From NCBI RefSeq assembly GCF_036178845.1, contig NZ_CP108070.1:7068001-7132000 (forward strand): a stretch of DNA of 64,000 bases. Reading direction: 5' to 3'. Below, piece after piece: positions 35,394-44,921 of the stretch. The notes beneath the pieces were generated by a model. The model was not told the DNA's origin and ran no database searches. It worked only from the letters and a program-made list of their open reading frames with translations. The number at the start of each line of letters is the position of its first letter. Within the stretch, counting starts at the first letter, position 1. The translations under genes were made by a program, and so were the position numbers. Source of the DNA: Streptomyces sp. NBC_00271 (GTDB taxonomy: Bacteria; Actinomycetota; Actinomycetes; Streptomycetales; Streptomycetaceae).

Positions 35394-36248
35394 ATGACCG
35401 CCCAGATTCTCGATGGCAAGGCCACCGCAGCCGCGATCAAGTCCGATCTGACCGCCCGCGTGGCGGCCCTCAAGGAGAAGGGCGTCACGCCCGGCCTGGG
35501 GACCGTCCTGGTCGGCGACGACCCCGGCAGCCAGAAGTACGTCGCGGGCAAGCACCGCGACTGCGCCCAGGTCGGTATCGCCTCCATCCAGCGTGAACTG
35601 CCCGCGACCGCCACGCAGGAGGAGATCGAGGCGGTGGTGCGCGAACTCAACGAAGACCCCACGTGCACCGGCTACATCGTCCAGCTCCCGCTCCCCAAGG
35701 GCATCGACGAGAACCGCATCCTGGAACTGATGGACCCGGACAAGGACGCAGACGGCCTGCACCCGATGAACCTCGGGCGACTGGTCCTCAACGAGCCGGC
35801 CCCGCTGCCGTGCACCCCCAACGGCGTCCTCACCCTGCTGCGCCGCTACGGCGTGGAGATCAAGGGCGCCGAGGTCGTGGTCGTCGGCCGCGGCGTGACC
35901 ATCGGGCGTCCGATGCCGCTGCTGCTGACGCGGCGCAGCGAGAACGCCACGGTCACCCAGTGCCACACCGGCACCCGTGATCTCTCCGCGCACCTGAAGC
36001 GGGCCGACATCATCGTCGCCGCGGCCGGATCCGCCCACCTCATCCGCGCCGAGGACGTGAAGCCGGGCGCCGCCGTCCTCGACGTCGGTGTCTCGCGCAG
36101 CGCCGAGGGCAAGATCGTCGGAGACGTCCACCCGGACGTCGCCGAGGTCGCCGCGTGGATCTCCCCGAACCCCGGCGGTGTGGGCCCGATGACCCGCGCC
36201 CAGCTGCTCGTCAACGTGGTGGAAGCGGCGGAGCGCAGTGTCGGCTGA
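35394..36248 (+). CDS. folD: Methylene-THF dehydrogenase / cyclohydrolase
   Basis: Bifunctional enzyme (284 residues) interconverting methylene-, methenyl- and 10-formyl-tetrahydrofolate, the formyl donor for PurN and PurH. The substrate-binding YVAGKHRDC (Tyr and Lys catalytic), DADGLHPMN, the NADP-binding [13 protein letters not shown] and the C-terminal [14 protein letters not shown] are all present. The ATG at 35394 is taken as start; the frame upstream is not coding. The following DUF3017 gene overlaps its end by 11 bases. Confidence 0.97.
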   Translation: MTAQILDGKATAAAIKSDLTARVAALKEKGVTPGLGTVLVGDDPGSQKYVAGKHRDCAQVGIASIQRELPATATQEEIEAVVRELNEDPTCTGYIVQLPLPKGIDENRILELMDPDKDADGLHPMNLGRLVLNEPAPLPCTPNGVLTLLRRYGVEIKGAEVVVVGRGVTIGRPMPLLLTRRSENATVTQCHTGTRDLSAHLKRADIIVAAAGSAHLIRAEDVKPGAAVLDVGVSRSAEGKIVGDVHPDVAEVAAWISPNPGGVGPMTRAQLLVNVVEAAERSVG

Positions 36249-36921
36249 CGGCGGCCCCGAGGACGCCGCGGCCCGCGACACCGGCTCCGACTCCGACGCC
36301 GAGTCGGCCGTACGGGAGGCCGCGTCCGCGAACGGCGGGTCGGCCGTGCGGAGGGCGAGGGCTGGGAAGGGTGAGTCCGTCGTGCGAGAGGCGGGGTCCG
36401 TGAACGGTGAGGCCGGTTCGGGGAAGGCGGGGTCCGTGAACGGTGTGGCGGGTGTGCGGGAGGCGGAGGGCGCCGAGGGCGAGCCGGGTGCGCTCGACGC
36501 CGTGAGCGCGCCCGACGCCGAGGGGAAGCCGCGCCGCACCACACGGCGCTTCCCTCTGTTCACGAGGGACACCGCACGGCCCGAGGGCGGCGGCCGGGCG
36601 GCGGGCGGCGACGCCCCGGCCCCGGCCCGCCAGTGGCCGATCCTGGCCGTGCTGTCGGCCGTCGGACTCGGCCTGCTGCTGACCGCCCTCGACGTGTTCC
36701 GGCTCGGCACGATCCTGATCGGCGCCGCGCTGCTGGCCGGCGCCGTGATGCGCTGGATGGTGCCCGACGTGGGCATGCTCGCGGTCCGCTCCCGCTTCAC
36801 GGACATGCTCACGTACGGCGTGCTGGGCGTCGCCATCGTGCTGCTCTCGCTGATGGCCCAGCCCAACCCGTGGCTGGTCATCCCGTTCCTGGACGACACG
36901 CTGCACTTCACGGTCCGCTGA
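36238..36921 (+). CDS. DUF3017 membrane protein
   Basis: A 227-residue protein, GTG start inside the end of folD. The first 110 residues are low-complexity (Gly/Glu/Ala/Val), then an Arg-rich stretch and three hydrophobic segments (about 132-150, 154-172, 190-210). The C-terminal part matches DUF3017, which follows folD in many actinomycetes. Function is unknown. The disordered N-terminal extension is much longer than the core domain. Confidence 0.8.
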   Translation: MSADGGPEDAAARDTGSDSDAESAVREAASANGGSAVRRARAGKGESVVREAGSVNGEAGSGKAGSVNGVAGVREAEGAEGEPGALDAVSAPDAEGKPRRTTRRFPLFTRDTARPEGGGRAAGGDAPAPARQWPILAVLSAVGLGLLLTALDVFRLGTILIGAALLAGAVMRWMVPDVGMLAVRSRFTDMLTYGVLGVAIVLLSLMAQPNPWLVIPFLDDTLHFTVR

Positions 36922-36948
36922 GACCCGCGCGCATGCCCTGAAGCAGGG

Positions 36949-36986
36949 CGCGGCCCGTCCCCTCCCCCGAGTAAGGACGGGCCGCG
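36949..36986 (+). terminator. Terminator after the folD operon
   Basis: CGCGGCCCGTCC and GGACGGGCCGCG form a perfect 12-bp stem 27 bases after the DUF3017 stop. Confidence 0.8.
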
Positions 36987-37019
36987 GCCGGGCGGTCGGA
37001 CCGCCCGGGTCAACCCTTC

Positions 37020-37040
37020 TGTACAGGCACCGCCTGTACA
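37020..37040. promoter_or_regulatory. Perfect palindrome TGTACAGGC-ACC-GCCTGTACA
   Basis: Nine-base arms with a three-base centre, 150 bases upstream of the HTH gene at 37191 and just after the folD terminator. Typical size of an operator for a dimeric repressor; it is not followed by a U-run. Confidence 0.55.
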
Positions 37041-37190
37041 ACAGCCGTCAGTTCCCTGTGGCACGGAAGTGACCATTCCGCCACGGTGTCCGCGCCGTGT
37101 GACGGGAACCGTCCACCGCCCGGCGTCGTCAATCGCTCACGGGGAACGACACGGGGCGCCTGGTGAGCGCTGCGGGAGGTGGGTGAAGCG

Positions 37191-37778
37191 ATGGGTGCCT
37201 GGCAGCCGCTGCCGGAGGAGCTTCCGGCGGAGGTACGGCACTTCGTCGAGCAGTTGCGGCTGCTCAAGGACCGCACCGGGATGAGCCTGGTCGCGCTGGG
37301 CACGCGCACCGCGTACAGCAAGTCCTCCTGGCAGCGCTACCTCAACGCGAGCCAGCCGCCGCCCCGGCAGGCGGTCGTCGCTCTGTGCCGGGTCGCGGGT
37401 GTCGCGGGCGAGGAGACCGAACGTTTCGGGGTGCGCTGGGAACTGGCGGTGCGGGCCTGGCCGCGCGAGCCCGTGCCGCCGGTGCCACCCGTGCCGCCCG
37501 TACGGGTACCGGCGGGGGGTCCCGGCCCCGTCTCCGTCCCCGGCGGTGAACCGGCTCCCGGCGCCGAGGCCTCCGTCCCGGCCGGGCATGGCGTTTCCGC
37601 CGCGCGCGGCCGTGACGGCTACGAGGAGGAGCCCACGCTCCCGTGGTGGGACCTGCTCGACGAGGAGTCGTCCCGGCAGCCCGCCGGGCCCCGTGCGCCC
37701 CGCCTCCTCCTCTACGCGGCCCTCCTCGCCGTCGTCCTCCTCCTCGCCGCCGTCGTGGGTGCCGTCACCCTCGGGTGA
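37191..37778 (+). CDS. Xre-type HTH protein with C-terminal membrane segment
   Basis: A 195-residue protein. The N-terminal HTH (about 17-70: LRLLKDRTGMSLVALGTRT, YSKSSWQRYLN) is close to that of the protein at 38178. A Pro/Val-rich linker follows, and the last 25 residues are hydrophobic (LLYAALLAVVLLLAAVVGAV), a C-terminal anchor. The ATG at 37191 is favoured by GGGAGG 11 bases upstream; a GTG 12 bases earlier is in frame. Probably a membrane-tethered regulator; its signal and targets are unknown. Confidence 0.82.
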   Translation: MGAWQPLPEELPAEVRHFVEQLRLLKDRTGMSLVALGTRTAYSKSSWQRYLNASQPPPRQAVVALCRVAGVAGEETERFGVRWELAVRAWPREPVPPVPPVPPVRVPAGGPGPVSVPGGEPAPGAEASVPAGHGVSAARGRDGYEEEPTLPWWDLLDEESSRQPAGPRAPRLLLYAALLAVVLLLAAVVGAVTLG

Positions 37779-38177
37779 GCTGAGCGTTCTCGTGACAGGT
37801 GAGGTCGCACCTGTGTTCCCGTTGTGTCGATGTCTTGACAAGTTCAAGGATTTACCCTGATCCGTCGCAACAACCCGGTTAGCGTGGCCAATCGGGACGG
37901 TATCGGACGTCCTGTTGCGGAGGACGAGGGTCCGATTGGCGGGCATGACGTCGATGGGACAATGGGCCGCAGCCCGCGGGGCGTGCAACGGTGCATGTCC
38001 GGGCCCGAATGCTCCCGTGCGCCCCCAACCCGGGAACTGAGATCCTGACCGATCGCATCCCTGTGGGTAGCCAGAACGGGGACCGACGGGGCCGGGGGGA
38101 CTCGGCGGACGGGTGCCGAAACACGCGGGGGAACAGTCAGGGCACGTACGGGGGGAAAGAAGCAGGGGGGAGCAGTA
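37779..38177. other. Intergenic region between two HTH-membrane protein genes
   Basis: About 400 bases, no gene. The stretch 37810-37900 is AT-richer, with TTGACA at 37835 and TAGCGT at 37880; their spacing (39 bases) does not make one promoter, but either may belong to one. No hairpin stands out. Confidence 0.5.
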
Positions 38178-39503
38178 ATGCCTCGTTGGAGGGACTTGCC
38201 GGATGAACTCGATCCGCAGGTCAGGGAGTTCGCCAGCCAGTTGCGCCGGCTGGTCGACCGGAGCGGGCTGGGCATCGCCGCGGTGGCCGACCGTACGGGC
38301 TACAGCAAGACGTCCTGGGAGCGGTACCTCAACGGCCGGCTTCTCGCGCCCAAGGGCGCGATCGTCGCCCTGGCCGAGGTGACCGGGACCAATCCCATCC
38401 ATCTGACGACCATGTGGGAGCTGGCCGAGCGTGCGTGGAGCCGCTCGGAGATGCGCCACGACATGACCATGGAAGCGATCCGGATCTCCCAGGCGCGCGC
38501 CGCGCTCGGGGAGTTCGGAGCGCCCCCGGCGAAGGGGAGCAACGGCAAGCAGGCCCGCAAGGGCGGCAGCGCGACCGCGACGCCCGGCATCACGCCGGGG
38601 ATCGCCGGGCCCGCGGGGGTGTCGCCGACGGTGCCGCCGCAGCCGTCCGCCACGGAGGTGGAGGACTCGTCGTACGGCTCTTCGTCGTCGCTCGGGGGTG
38701 GGGCGCGTGGGGGTGCCGGGTACGGCGGGTCCTCTTCGGGCGGGCCTTCGAGCGGGTCCTCGGGTGGGCCTTCCTCCGGTGGGGGCTCGCGTGGCGGGGG
38801 CTGGGGGGTCGTCGCCACGCCGTCCGGTGACGGGGGGCGGTACGGTCCGTCGACTCCGGCGGGGGCTGTGGGGCCGGGGGGTTCTGCGGGTTCCTCGGGT
38901 TCTGTGGGTTCTGTGGGTTCGTCGGGGCCGGGCGGTTCCGTGGGTCCGGCCGGGGCTGTCGGTGTCGGTGGGCCGGGTGCGCCCGTGGGGGGATCCGCGG
39001 ACGCGGCGGCGCGGCGTAAGCGGCGGCTGACGATGTTCCTCGCGGGGGTTGTGGGCGCGCTGGTGGTGATAGCCGCGGCCGTGTACTTCACCGGGGGCGG
39101 CGACGGCAAGAAGGCGGCGAGCGCGCCGAAGACGCCCTCGACGTCCGCCGCGGTCAATCCCGATCTGCCGGCCGGGGTGAAGTGCAGTGGCGCCGACTGC
39201 ACGGGCAAGGACCCGGAGAACATGGGGTGCGGTGGGCAACTGGCGACGACCAGCACCAGCATCACTGTGGGTACCACTCTCGTCGAGGTGCGCTACAGCA
39301 AGACCTGCGCCGCGGCCTGGGCCCGCATCACCCAGGCCGTGATCGGTGACTCGGTCCAGGTGACGGGCGGGACCGCCGCCAAGCAGATCGGGACCGTCGA
39401 CAATGCCACCGATGCGTACACCCCGATGATCGCCGTCAAGGACGCCGCCGAGGCGAAGGCGTGCGTCACGCTGAAGTCGGGCCAGAAGGGCTGCACGAGG
39501 TGA
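38178..39503 (+). CDS. Xre HTH / membrane / DUF2690 protein
   Basis: A 441-residue protein: Xre HTH (about 22-72, DRSGLGIAAVADRTGYSKTS, WERYLNGR), a helical region, a Gly/Ser-rich disordered stretch (about 170-275), a membrane helix (about 286-308) and an extracellular DUF2690 domain (about 325-441) with five Cys (VKCSGADCTG, MGCGG, KTCAA, KACV, KGCTR). DUF2690 is a Streptomyces-abundant domain of unknown role. With the genes at 32434 and 37191 this is the third HTH protein tethered to the membrane within 6 kb. Likely signals from outside to a DNA target. Confidence 0.85.
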   Translation: MPRWRDLPDELDPQVREFASQLRRLVDRSGLGIAAVADRTGYSKTSWERYLNGRLLAPKGAIVALAEVTGTNPIHLTTMWELAERAWSRSEMRHDMTMEAIRISQARAALGEFGAPPAKGSNGKQARKGGSATATPGITPGIAGPAGVSPTVPPQPSATEVEDSSYGSSSSLGGGARGGAGYGGSSSGGPSSGSSGGPSSGGGSRGGGWGVVATPSGDGGRYGPSTPAGAVGPGGSAGSSGSVGSVGSSGPGGSVGPAGAVGVGGPGAPVGGSADAAARRKRRLTMFLAGVVGALVVIAAAVYFTGGGDGKKAASAPKTPSTSAAVNPDLPAGVKCSGADCTGKDPENMGCGGQLATTSTSITVGTTLVEVRYSKTCAAAWARITQAVIGDSVQVTGGTAAKQIGTVDNATDAYTPMIAVKDAAEAKACVTLKSGQKGCTR

Positions 39504-39639
39504 GGTAGCGCGGGGGGGGGCTTGGCTGGGGCGGGTGGGCAGGCGCGGCACGGTTCCTCGCCCCCGCCGCCCCTACCCGTCCCATCCCCCAGGGGCTCCG
39601 CCCCTTCAACCCCGCCAGGGGCACTGCGCCCCCTGGACC

Positions 39640-39855
39640 CCCGCATCGCCCGAAGGGCTCGTCCTCGAACGCCGGACGGGCTGAGTGATACGGGCCGGGC
39701 TGGGTGGGTGGGCGAGGGGTGGGTGGGGTATCGGCCCCGGCCTTGTCCTCAAACGCCGGACGGGCTGGGGGCGGGCCGGGGGCGGTGGGTTGACGGGGGT
39801 GGGTGGGGTTCGGCCTTCGGTCGCGTCCTCGAACGCCGGTCGAGCCGAGGCTCTT
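39640..39855. repeat. Three dispersed CGAACGCCGGACGGGCTG elements
   Basis: GTCCTCGAACGCCGGACGGG at 39660, GTCCTCAAACGCCGGACGGG at 39745 and GTCCTCGAACGCCGGTCGAG at 39826, each preceded by a GGCC/GGGC arm so that a hairpin can form. Spacing is about 85 bases. This is a familiar Streptomyces intergenic element. Confidence 0.75.
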
Positions 39856-39856
39856 A

Positions 39857-40260
39857 GGGGCGCGAGGAACTGCGCGCCCAGCCCCCACCAACCGTCGGCC
39901 AAAGGACGACAGCCGCCGGAATTTCGGGGCGCAGCCCCGTCTTGGGGGCGCGGGGAACTGCGCGAGCAACCCCCACCGTCCCGCAGCCGAGGAAACACCC
40001 AACCGTCGGCCAAAAGACAACAGGCCGCCGGAATTTCGGGGCGCAGCCCCGTCTTGGGGGCGCGGGGAACTGCGTGAGCAACCCCCACCGTCCCGCAGCC
40101 GAGGAAACACCCAACCGTCGGCCAAAAGACAACAGGCCGCCGGAATTTCGGGGCGCAGCCCCGTCTTGGGGGCGCGGGGAACTGCGTGAGCAACCCCCAC
40201 CGGCCGGCAGTCGAGGCACTTCGTGCGGGTGGAATTTCGGGGCGCGGCCTCGAGTCCAGG
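39857..40260. repeat. 112-bp tandem repeat array
   Basis: The block GCCGCCGGAATTTCGGGGCG / CAGCCCCGTCTTGGGGGCGC / GGGGAACTGCGTGAGCAACC / CCCACCG ... CCGTCGGCCAAAAGAC recurs with CCGGAATTTC at 39916, 40028 and 40140, exactly 112 bases apart. The second and third units are nearly identical; the first and last are diverged and truncated. Each unit carries the hairpin GGGGCGCAGCCCC. Confidence 0.9.
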
Positions 40261-40500
40261 GGCGCGAGCAACCCCCGCTCACCTGCAGCCGAAGAAGAAA
40301 CCCACCCTCGAGAACCGAGGCCCAGGAATGTTCCGGCGGCGTTGGGGCAGGGGCACCGTACCCCCACGGGATCCGGCACCGGCCGGTCACCCCGATGGCG
40401 GTCGTCGTGTCATGCTCTCCCGGACCGGCGGCCGCCGGTCGGGGGGCTGTGGGCTGGGCCACACGGGACCCGGCCGTCCGGGATCCTGGATGCGCGATAG

Positions 40501-41625
<1,125 letters not shown>

Positions 41626-41658
41626 CGTACCCGACTCACCTGAGTCACTCGCAACTCA

Positions 41659-41694
41659 TCGGCCCCGTCCGGGAAGTGTCCCGGGCGGGGCCGA
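41659..41694 (+). terminator. mdh terminator
   Basis: TCGGCCCCGTCCGGGA, loop AGTG, TCCCGGGCGGGGCCGA: a 16-bp stem with one wobble pair, 33 bases after the stop. Confidence 0.85.
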
Positions 41695-41697
41695 CGC

Positions 41698-41718
41698 ATG
41701 CGTACAGAAAGTACGCAT
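41698..41718. promoter_or_regulatory. Perfect palindrome ATGCGTAC-AGAAA-GTACGCAT
   Basis: Eight-base arms, five-base centre, followed by another ACGTACGT at 41722. It sits upstream of the membrane-protein operon starting at 41863 and is a plausible operator. Confidence 0.5.
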
Positions 41719-41862
41719 CGAACGTACGTGCTTTCTCACTGTATGCGGGGGTACACGGGGAGTAACTCTCGCTATCGTCGTGACGTACGGTCCGGTAGGG
41801 GAGCACAGGGCTGCTCACGAGCGCTGGGGCGCGGCCGGGGGAGACACACGGGGGTGGTCCCA

Positions 41863-43566
41863 GTGACGGAATCGGAGAGACGGTACGCACACAGCGAGGC
41901 AACACGGCTGTTGTGTGCCGGAGTGCATCTGGACACCGTGTTCCGGGCACGGGTCATCGACGAACTCATAGGGCACGAGGAGCGGCCCGCGGCACCGTCC
42001 CTCGGTGTCGACGTCGTCGCCGTGCTCGCGCACGCCCTGCGCGCGCGCCGCAGGGAGGCCCTGACCGGGCTCGGGCTGCTGGCCATCTGGGTCGTGTTCT
42101 TCCTGGTGGAGATGGTCCGGGCGGCCACCGGCGTCGCGGACGCGGGGCCCCAGGGCTTCGCGGAGGCGTTCGGCGCCGTCGCGGTGTTCTTCTACGCCGC
42201 CGTCTGCTTTCTGCTGTGGTCCGCGCGGGTCGCGTCCGGGTGGGGCATGAGCATGTACGCCGCGAGCCGGGACGAGTCCGCCCAGCTGCGGCTGCCGCGC
42301 AGGGCGACCGCCTGGGGGCTCACCTTCATGGCACGGGCCGCGGAGATCGCCTACTGGGTGTACGCGTTCACCCAGTTGCTCCACGACCCCTTTCTGGTGA
42401 TCTTCCCGCTCCTGCTCACCTTCGTGATCGGCGCCCACCGCTCCCAGGTGGCCGCGGTCATGAGCGTCGAACTCTCCCGGGACGCCTTCGCCCGTACGAC
42501 CGTGGCACTGCCCATGGGCAGCGAGCGTCAGCTCCGGGTCGCGCGGGCCGTCACCTGGGAGCAGCACGCGTCCGTGGCGCTCTACGACGCCCACCGGCCG
42601 TTCGTCGGCGCGGGAAAGCCGTACGAGCCCTGGTCGTTCGCGATGGAGATCACCCCCGCCAAGAAGCCGTTCGACGGCCTGAACGGCAAGCTGCCCGAGC
42701 AGACCGGCGACGGTTCGGCGAACGGGCACCGCCCGCCGGTGCAGTTGACCAACCGGCAGATCCTCGACCTGGTCGTACCGAAGCTGGAGGCGCTGCGTGA
42801 GTCCGCCGCGCGCACCAGCCGGGACCGGCTCAAGGACCTGGAGGTCGAGGAGTTCGTCTACCTGCCGTACGGCGTGGGCCGCAACCAGGGCGTGTACGAG
42901 CCGTCGTCGGCCCGGCTGCACCTGGACGGGGCGGTGGACGAGGGCGGCGAGGCGCGCCGTCACTTCCTGCGGGTCAGGGTCGGCGCCTGGGACGAGCAGG
43001 TGGTGGTCTCGGTGCTGGTCCGCGTCCACACACAGGGCGGGATGCTGGTCCTGGAAGTCGTACCGCACGTGCTGGGGCCGATCTTCGAGGAGTACCGGCG
43101 CGTCGACTTCATCGCGGCCTCCGGGGAGGGCGCGACGGGGCGTGAGGTGCTGCGTACGGTGCTGTCCGCCCCGGCGACGGGCGTGGTGGCCGGGTTCTCC
43201 ATGCTGCGCACCCTCGTCCAGTGCCTGCGCACCTGGCTGGCCCGGCCCGAACAGGCCCCGCCGGACGCCCCGTTGGTGTCCGTGCGGGAGATGGGCAGCA
43301 CCGACCGGCTGTCGCTGTTCCAGGAGATGGACGTCAGCCGATACATCAAGACCGTCGAGGACCGGATCGCGAGCGGGGTGCGCGAGGCGCTGCGGCGCAG
43401 CGGCTGTGAGACGGGCAGCTTCGAGCAGAACATCTTCAACGTGTCCGCGGGCGGCCAGTTCATCGGGCAGATGAGCGGTGGCACCGCGGTGGGCCGGATC
43501 AGCAACAGCGCCGTCTCCATGGGCAGTGGGGGCGCGTCGTACAACGAGGGGAACAGGGATGACTGA
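41863..43566 (+). CDS. Four-TM membrane protein with large cytoplasmic domain
   Basis: A 567-residue protein, unrecognised. It has four hydrophobic segments (about 62-80, 95-122, 150-170, 175-195), then about 370 residues presumably cytoplasmic, with two hydrophobic-alternating blocks (such as VRVGAWDEQVVVSVLVRVH) and an amphipathic segment. The C-terminal 45 residues change character: AGGQFIGQMSGGTAVGRISN then SAVSMGSGGASYNEG, similar to the start of the next gene's product. The GTG at 41863 follows GGGGGTGG; the frame upstream to 41698 runs through the palindrome and is not coding. It overlaps the next gene by eight bases. Confidence 0.75.
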   Translation: MTESERRYAHSEATRLLCAGVHLDTVFRARVIDELIGHEERPAAPSLGVDVVAVLAHALRARRREALTGLGLLAIWVVFFLVEMVRAATGVADAGPQGFAEAFGAVAVFFYAAVCFLLWSARVASGWGMSMYAASRDESAQLRLPRRATAWGLTFMARAAEIAYWVYAFTQLLHDPFLVIFPLLLTFVIGAHRSQVAAVMSVELSRDAFARTTVALPMGSERQLRVARAVTWEQHASVALYDAHRPFVGAGKPYEPWSFAMEITPAKKPFDGLNGKLPEQTGDGSANGHRPPVQLTNRQILDLVVPKLEALRESAARTSRDRLKDLEVEEFVYLPYGVGRNQGVYEPSSARLHLDGAVDEGGEARRHFLRVRVGAWDEQVVVSVLVRVHTQGGMLVLEVVPHVLGPIFEEYRRVDFIAASGEGATGREVLRTVLSAPATGVVAGFSMLRTLVQCLRTWLARPEQAPPDAPLVSVREMGSTDRLSLFQEMDVSRYIKTVEDRIASGVREALRRSGCETGSFEQNIFNVSAGGQFIGQMSGGTAVGRISNSAVSMGSGGASYNEGNRDD

Positions 43567-43921
43567 GGGCTCGGGCGGGCGGGTCGACCGGATCACGCGC
43601 AGTGCGGTGAACTTCGGCGAACACGGCACCGCGAACTACCACGAGGCGCCGCCCGCGGCCGGCGCCGACGAGACGACCGTGGCGCTCCTGGAGGCCGTCC
43701 GCACGTTGCGCGATCATCTGCGGCTGCTCACGGAGACCGACGACACGACCGGGCTCGACGGCGAACTGGCCGTGGTGCAGGGGGAGATCGAGAGAACGGG
43801 CCAGGCGGACCCGGCGCGGCTGGGCCGGCTGCGGATGCGCCTGGAGACCGCCGCCACGGCCGTGGCGGGGCTGGCGTCGACGGCGGCCGTGGTGCAGGTG
43901 ATCGCGCAGCTGGCCGGATAG
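43559..43921 (+). CDS. Small DUF5955-like protein
   Basis: A 120-residue cytoplasmic protein, helical except for an N-terminal block VDRITRSAVNFGEHGTANYH that resembles the C-terminus of the upstream membrane protein. The rest (about 35-115) reads as two to three helices with heptad-like leucines (LLEAVRTLRDHLRLL). It fits, from memory, the actinobacterial DUF5955 family. ATG at 43559 inside the end of the previous gene, so the two are coupled. It is likely a partner of the membrane protein; role unknown. Confidence 0.7.
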   Translation: MTEGSGGRVDRITRSAVNFGEHGTANYHEAPPAAGADETTVALLEAVRTLRDHLRLLTETDDTTGLDGELAVVQGEIERTGQADPARLGRLRMRLETAATAVAGLASTAAVVQVIAQLAG

Positions 43922-43962
43922 CGGTCGGCGCGGGATCGGTCTAGTGGGAACGGGGTGACGAG

Positions 43963-44892
43963 GTGGCGCAACGGTGGGACGAGGACCGCCAGCGGTGGGT
44001 CGACGACGGCGCGGGCGGGCAGGGCAGGGGTGGCGCCGGTGGTGGCGGGGTGCCGCCGGATGCGGAGCAGCAGTGGTGGGCGTCGGCGACGACTCAGGCG
44101 GGGCCACCGCGCCCGCCCGAGACGCCCCTGCCGCCACCGTCGTGGCCCGGGCCCGGCGGGAGTTCCGGTGGCGGCCGGGGTCCGGCCCCCACGGACTCGC
44201 GCCGACTGCTGGTGGTGATCGTGGCCGTCGCCGTCCTCGCGGGCGGTGTCGGAGGCGCGGTGTGGGCGCTGACGAGGAGTGACTCGTCCGGGCACACCGG
44301 CGCCGACCCGTCGCGCCCGGCGGTGACCGTCACGGCGACCCAGAGCGTTCCTTCCCCGGACACCGGGTACACCTCCGGGAGCCCGGACATCTACGCCGGT
44401 TCGGGCGGGTCCAGCGACCCGGCGACGCAGCCCACGACCCCGGATCCGTTGCCCGGCTACAGCAGGTCGGTGGATGCGGTGGGCTACACGGTGGACGTGC
44501 CGGACGGCTGGGTGCGCGAGGAGGTCCAGGGCAAGCTGGCACCGGTCGTCACCTACACGGCCCCCGGCGGCAGCAGCAGGCTCATGCTGTTCGAGGTCAA
44601 GGAGAGCTCCCTGGCGGAGTCGTCGTCCCAGGCCGAGGCGATCTCGGAGAAGCTCCCGGGGTACCGGCTCATCGAGCGGCAGAACGGCACCGGCTGGACG
44701 GAGGTCACCTACCGCTACGACAGCCCGCAGAAGGGCGCCACGCATGTGGTCGACCACCGCTTCCGGGCCGCCGACGGCACGCTCTACGCGATCAACGCGA
44801 GCGGTCCCGAGGGCGTGGACATGACGGGCCCGCTCACCACGGCCCTCAACTCCTTCTGCCCCACCGACACGAACTGCGCGAGCAGTAGCTAG
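43963..44892 (+). CDS. Anchored extracytoplasmic protein
   Basis: A 309-residue protein: Gly/Pro/Trp-rich cytoplasmic tail (about 1-75), a membrane helix (about 83-105, LLVVIVAVAVLAGGVGGAVW), a Ser/Thr/Pro linker, and a C-terminal domain of about 140 residues (GYTVDVPDGWVREEV ... HVVDHRFRAADGTLYAI) similar in style to lipoprotein LpqN/DUF1795-type domains. The last residues hold two Cys (SFCPTDTNCAS). GTG start at 43963. It follows the DUF5955-like gene after 41 bases, same direction, so likely the third gene of this operon. Function unknown. Confidence 0.7.
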   Translation: MAQRWDEDRQRWVDDGAGGQGRGGAGGGGVPPDAEQQWWASATTQAGPPRPPETPLPPPSWPGPGGSSGGGRGPAPTDSRRLLVVIVAVAVLAGGVGGAVWALTRSDSSGHTGADPSRPAVTVTATQSVPSPDTGYTSGSPDIYAGSGGSSDPATQPTTPDPLPGYSRSVDAVGYTVDVPDGWVREEVQGKLAPVVTYTAPGGSSRLMLFEVKESSLAESSSQAEAISEKLPGYRLIERQNGTGWTEVTYRYDSPQKGATHVVDHRFRAADGTLYAINASGPEGVDMTGPLTTALNSFCPTDTNCASSS

Positions 44893-44921
44893 TTCTTCTC
44901 TGCCAGTCCCTGCCAGTCCTC

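Noticed and set aside
37835..37885. TTGACA and TAGCGT as a single promoter
   Set aside because: They are about 39 bases apart, far from the usual 16-19.
39857..40260. CRISPR-like array
   Set aside because: The repeats are contiguous 112-bp units with no unique spacers of constant length and there is no cas gene nearby.
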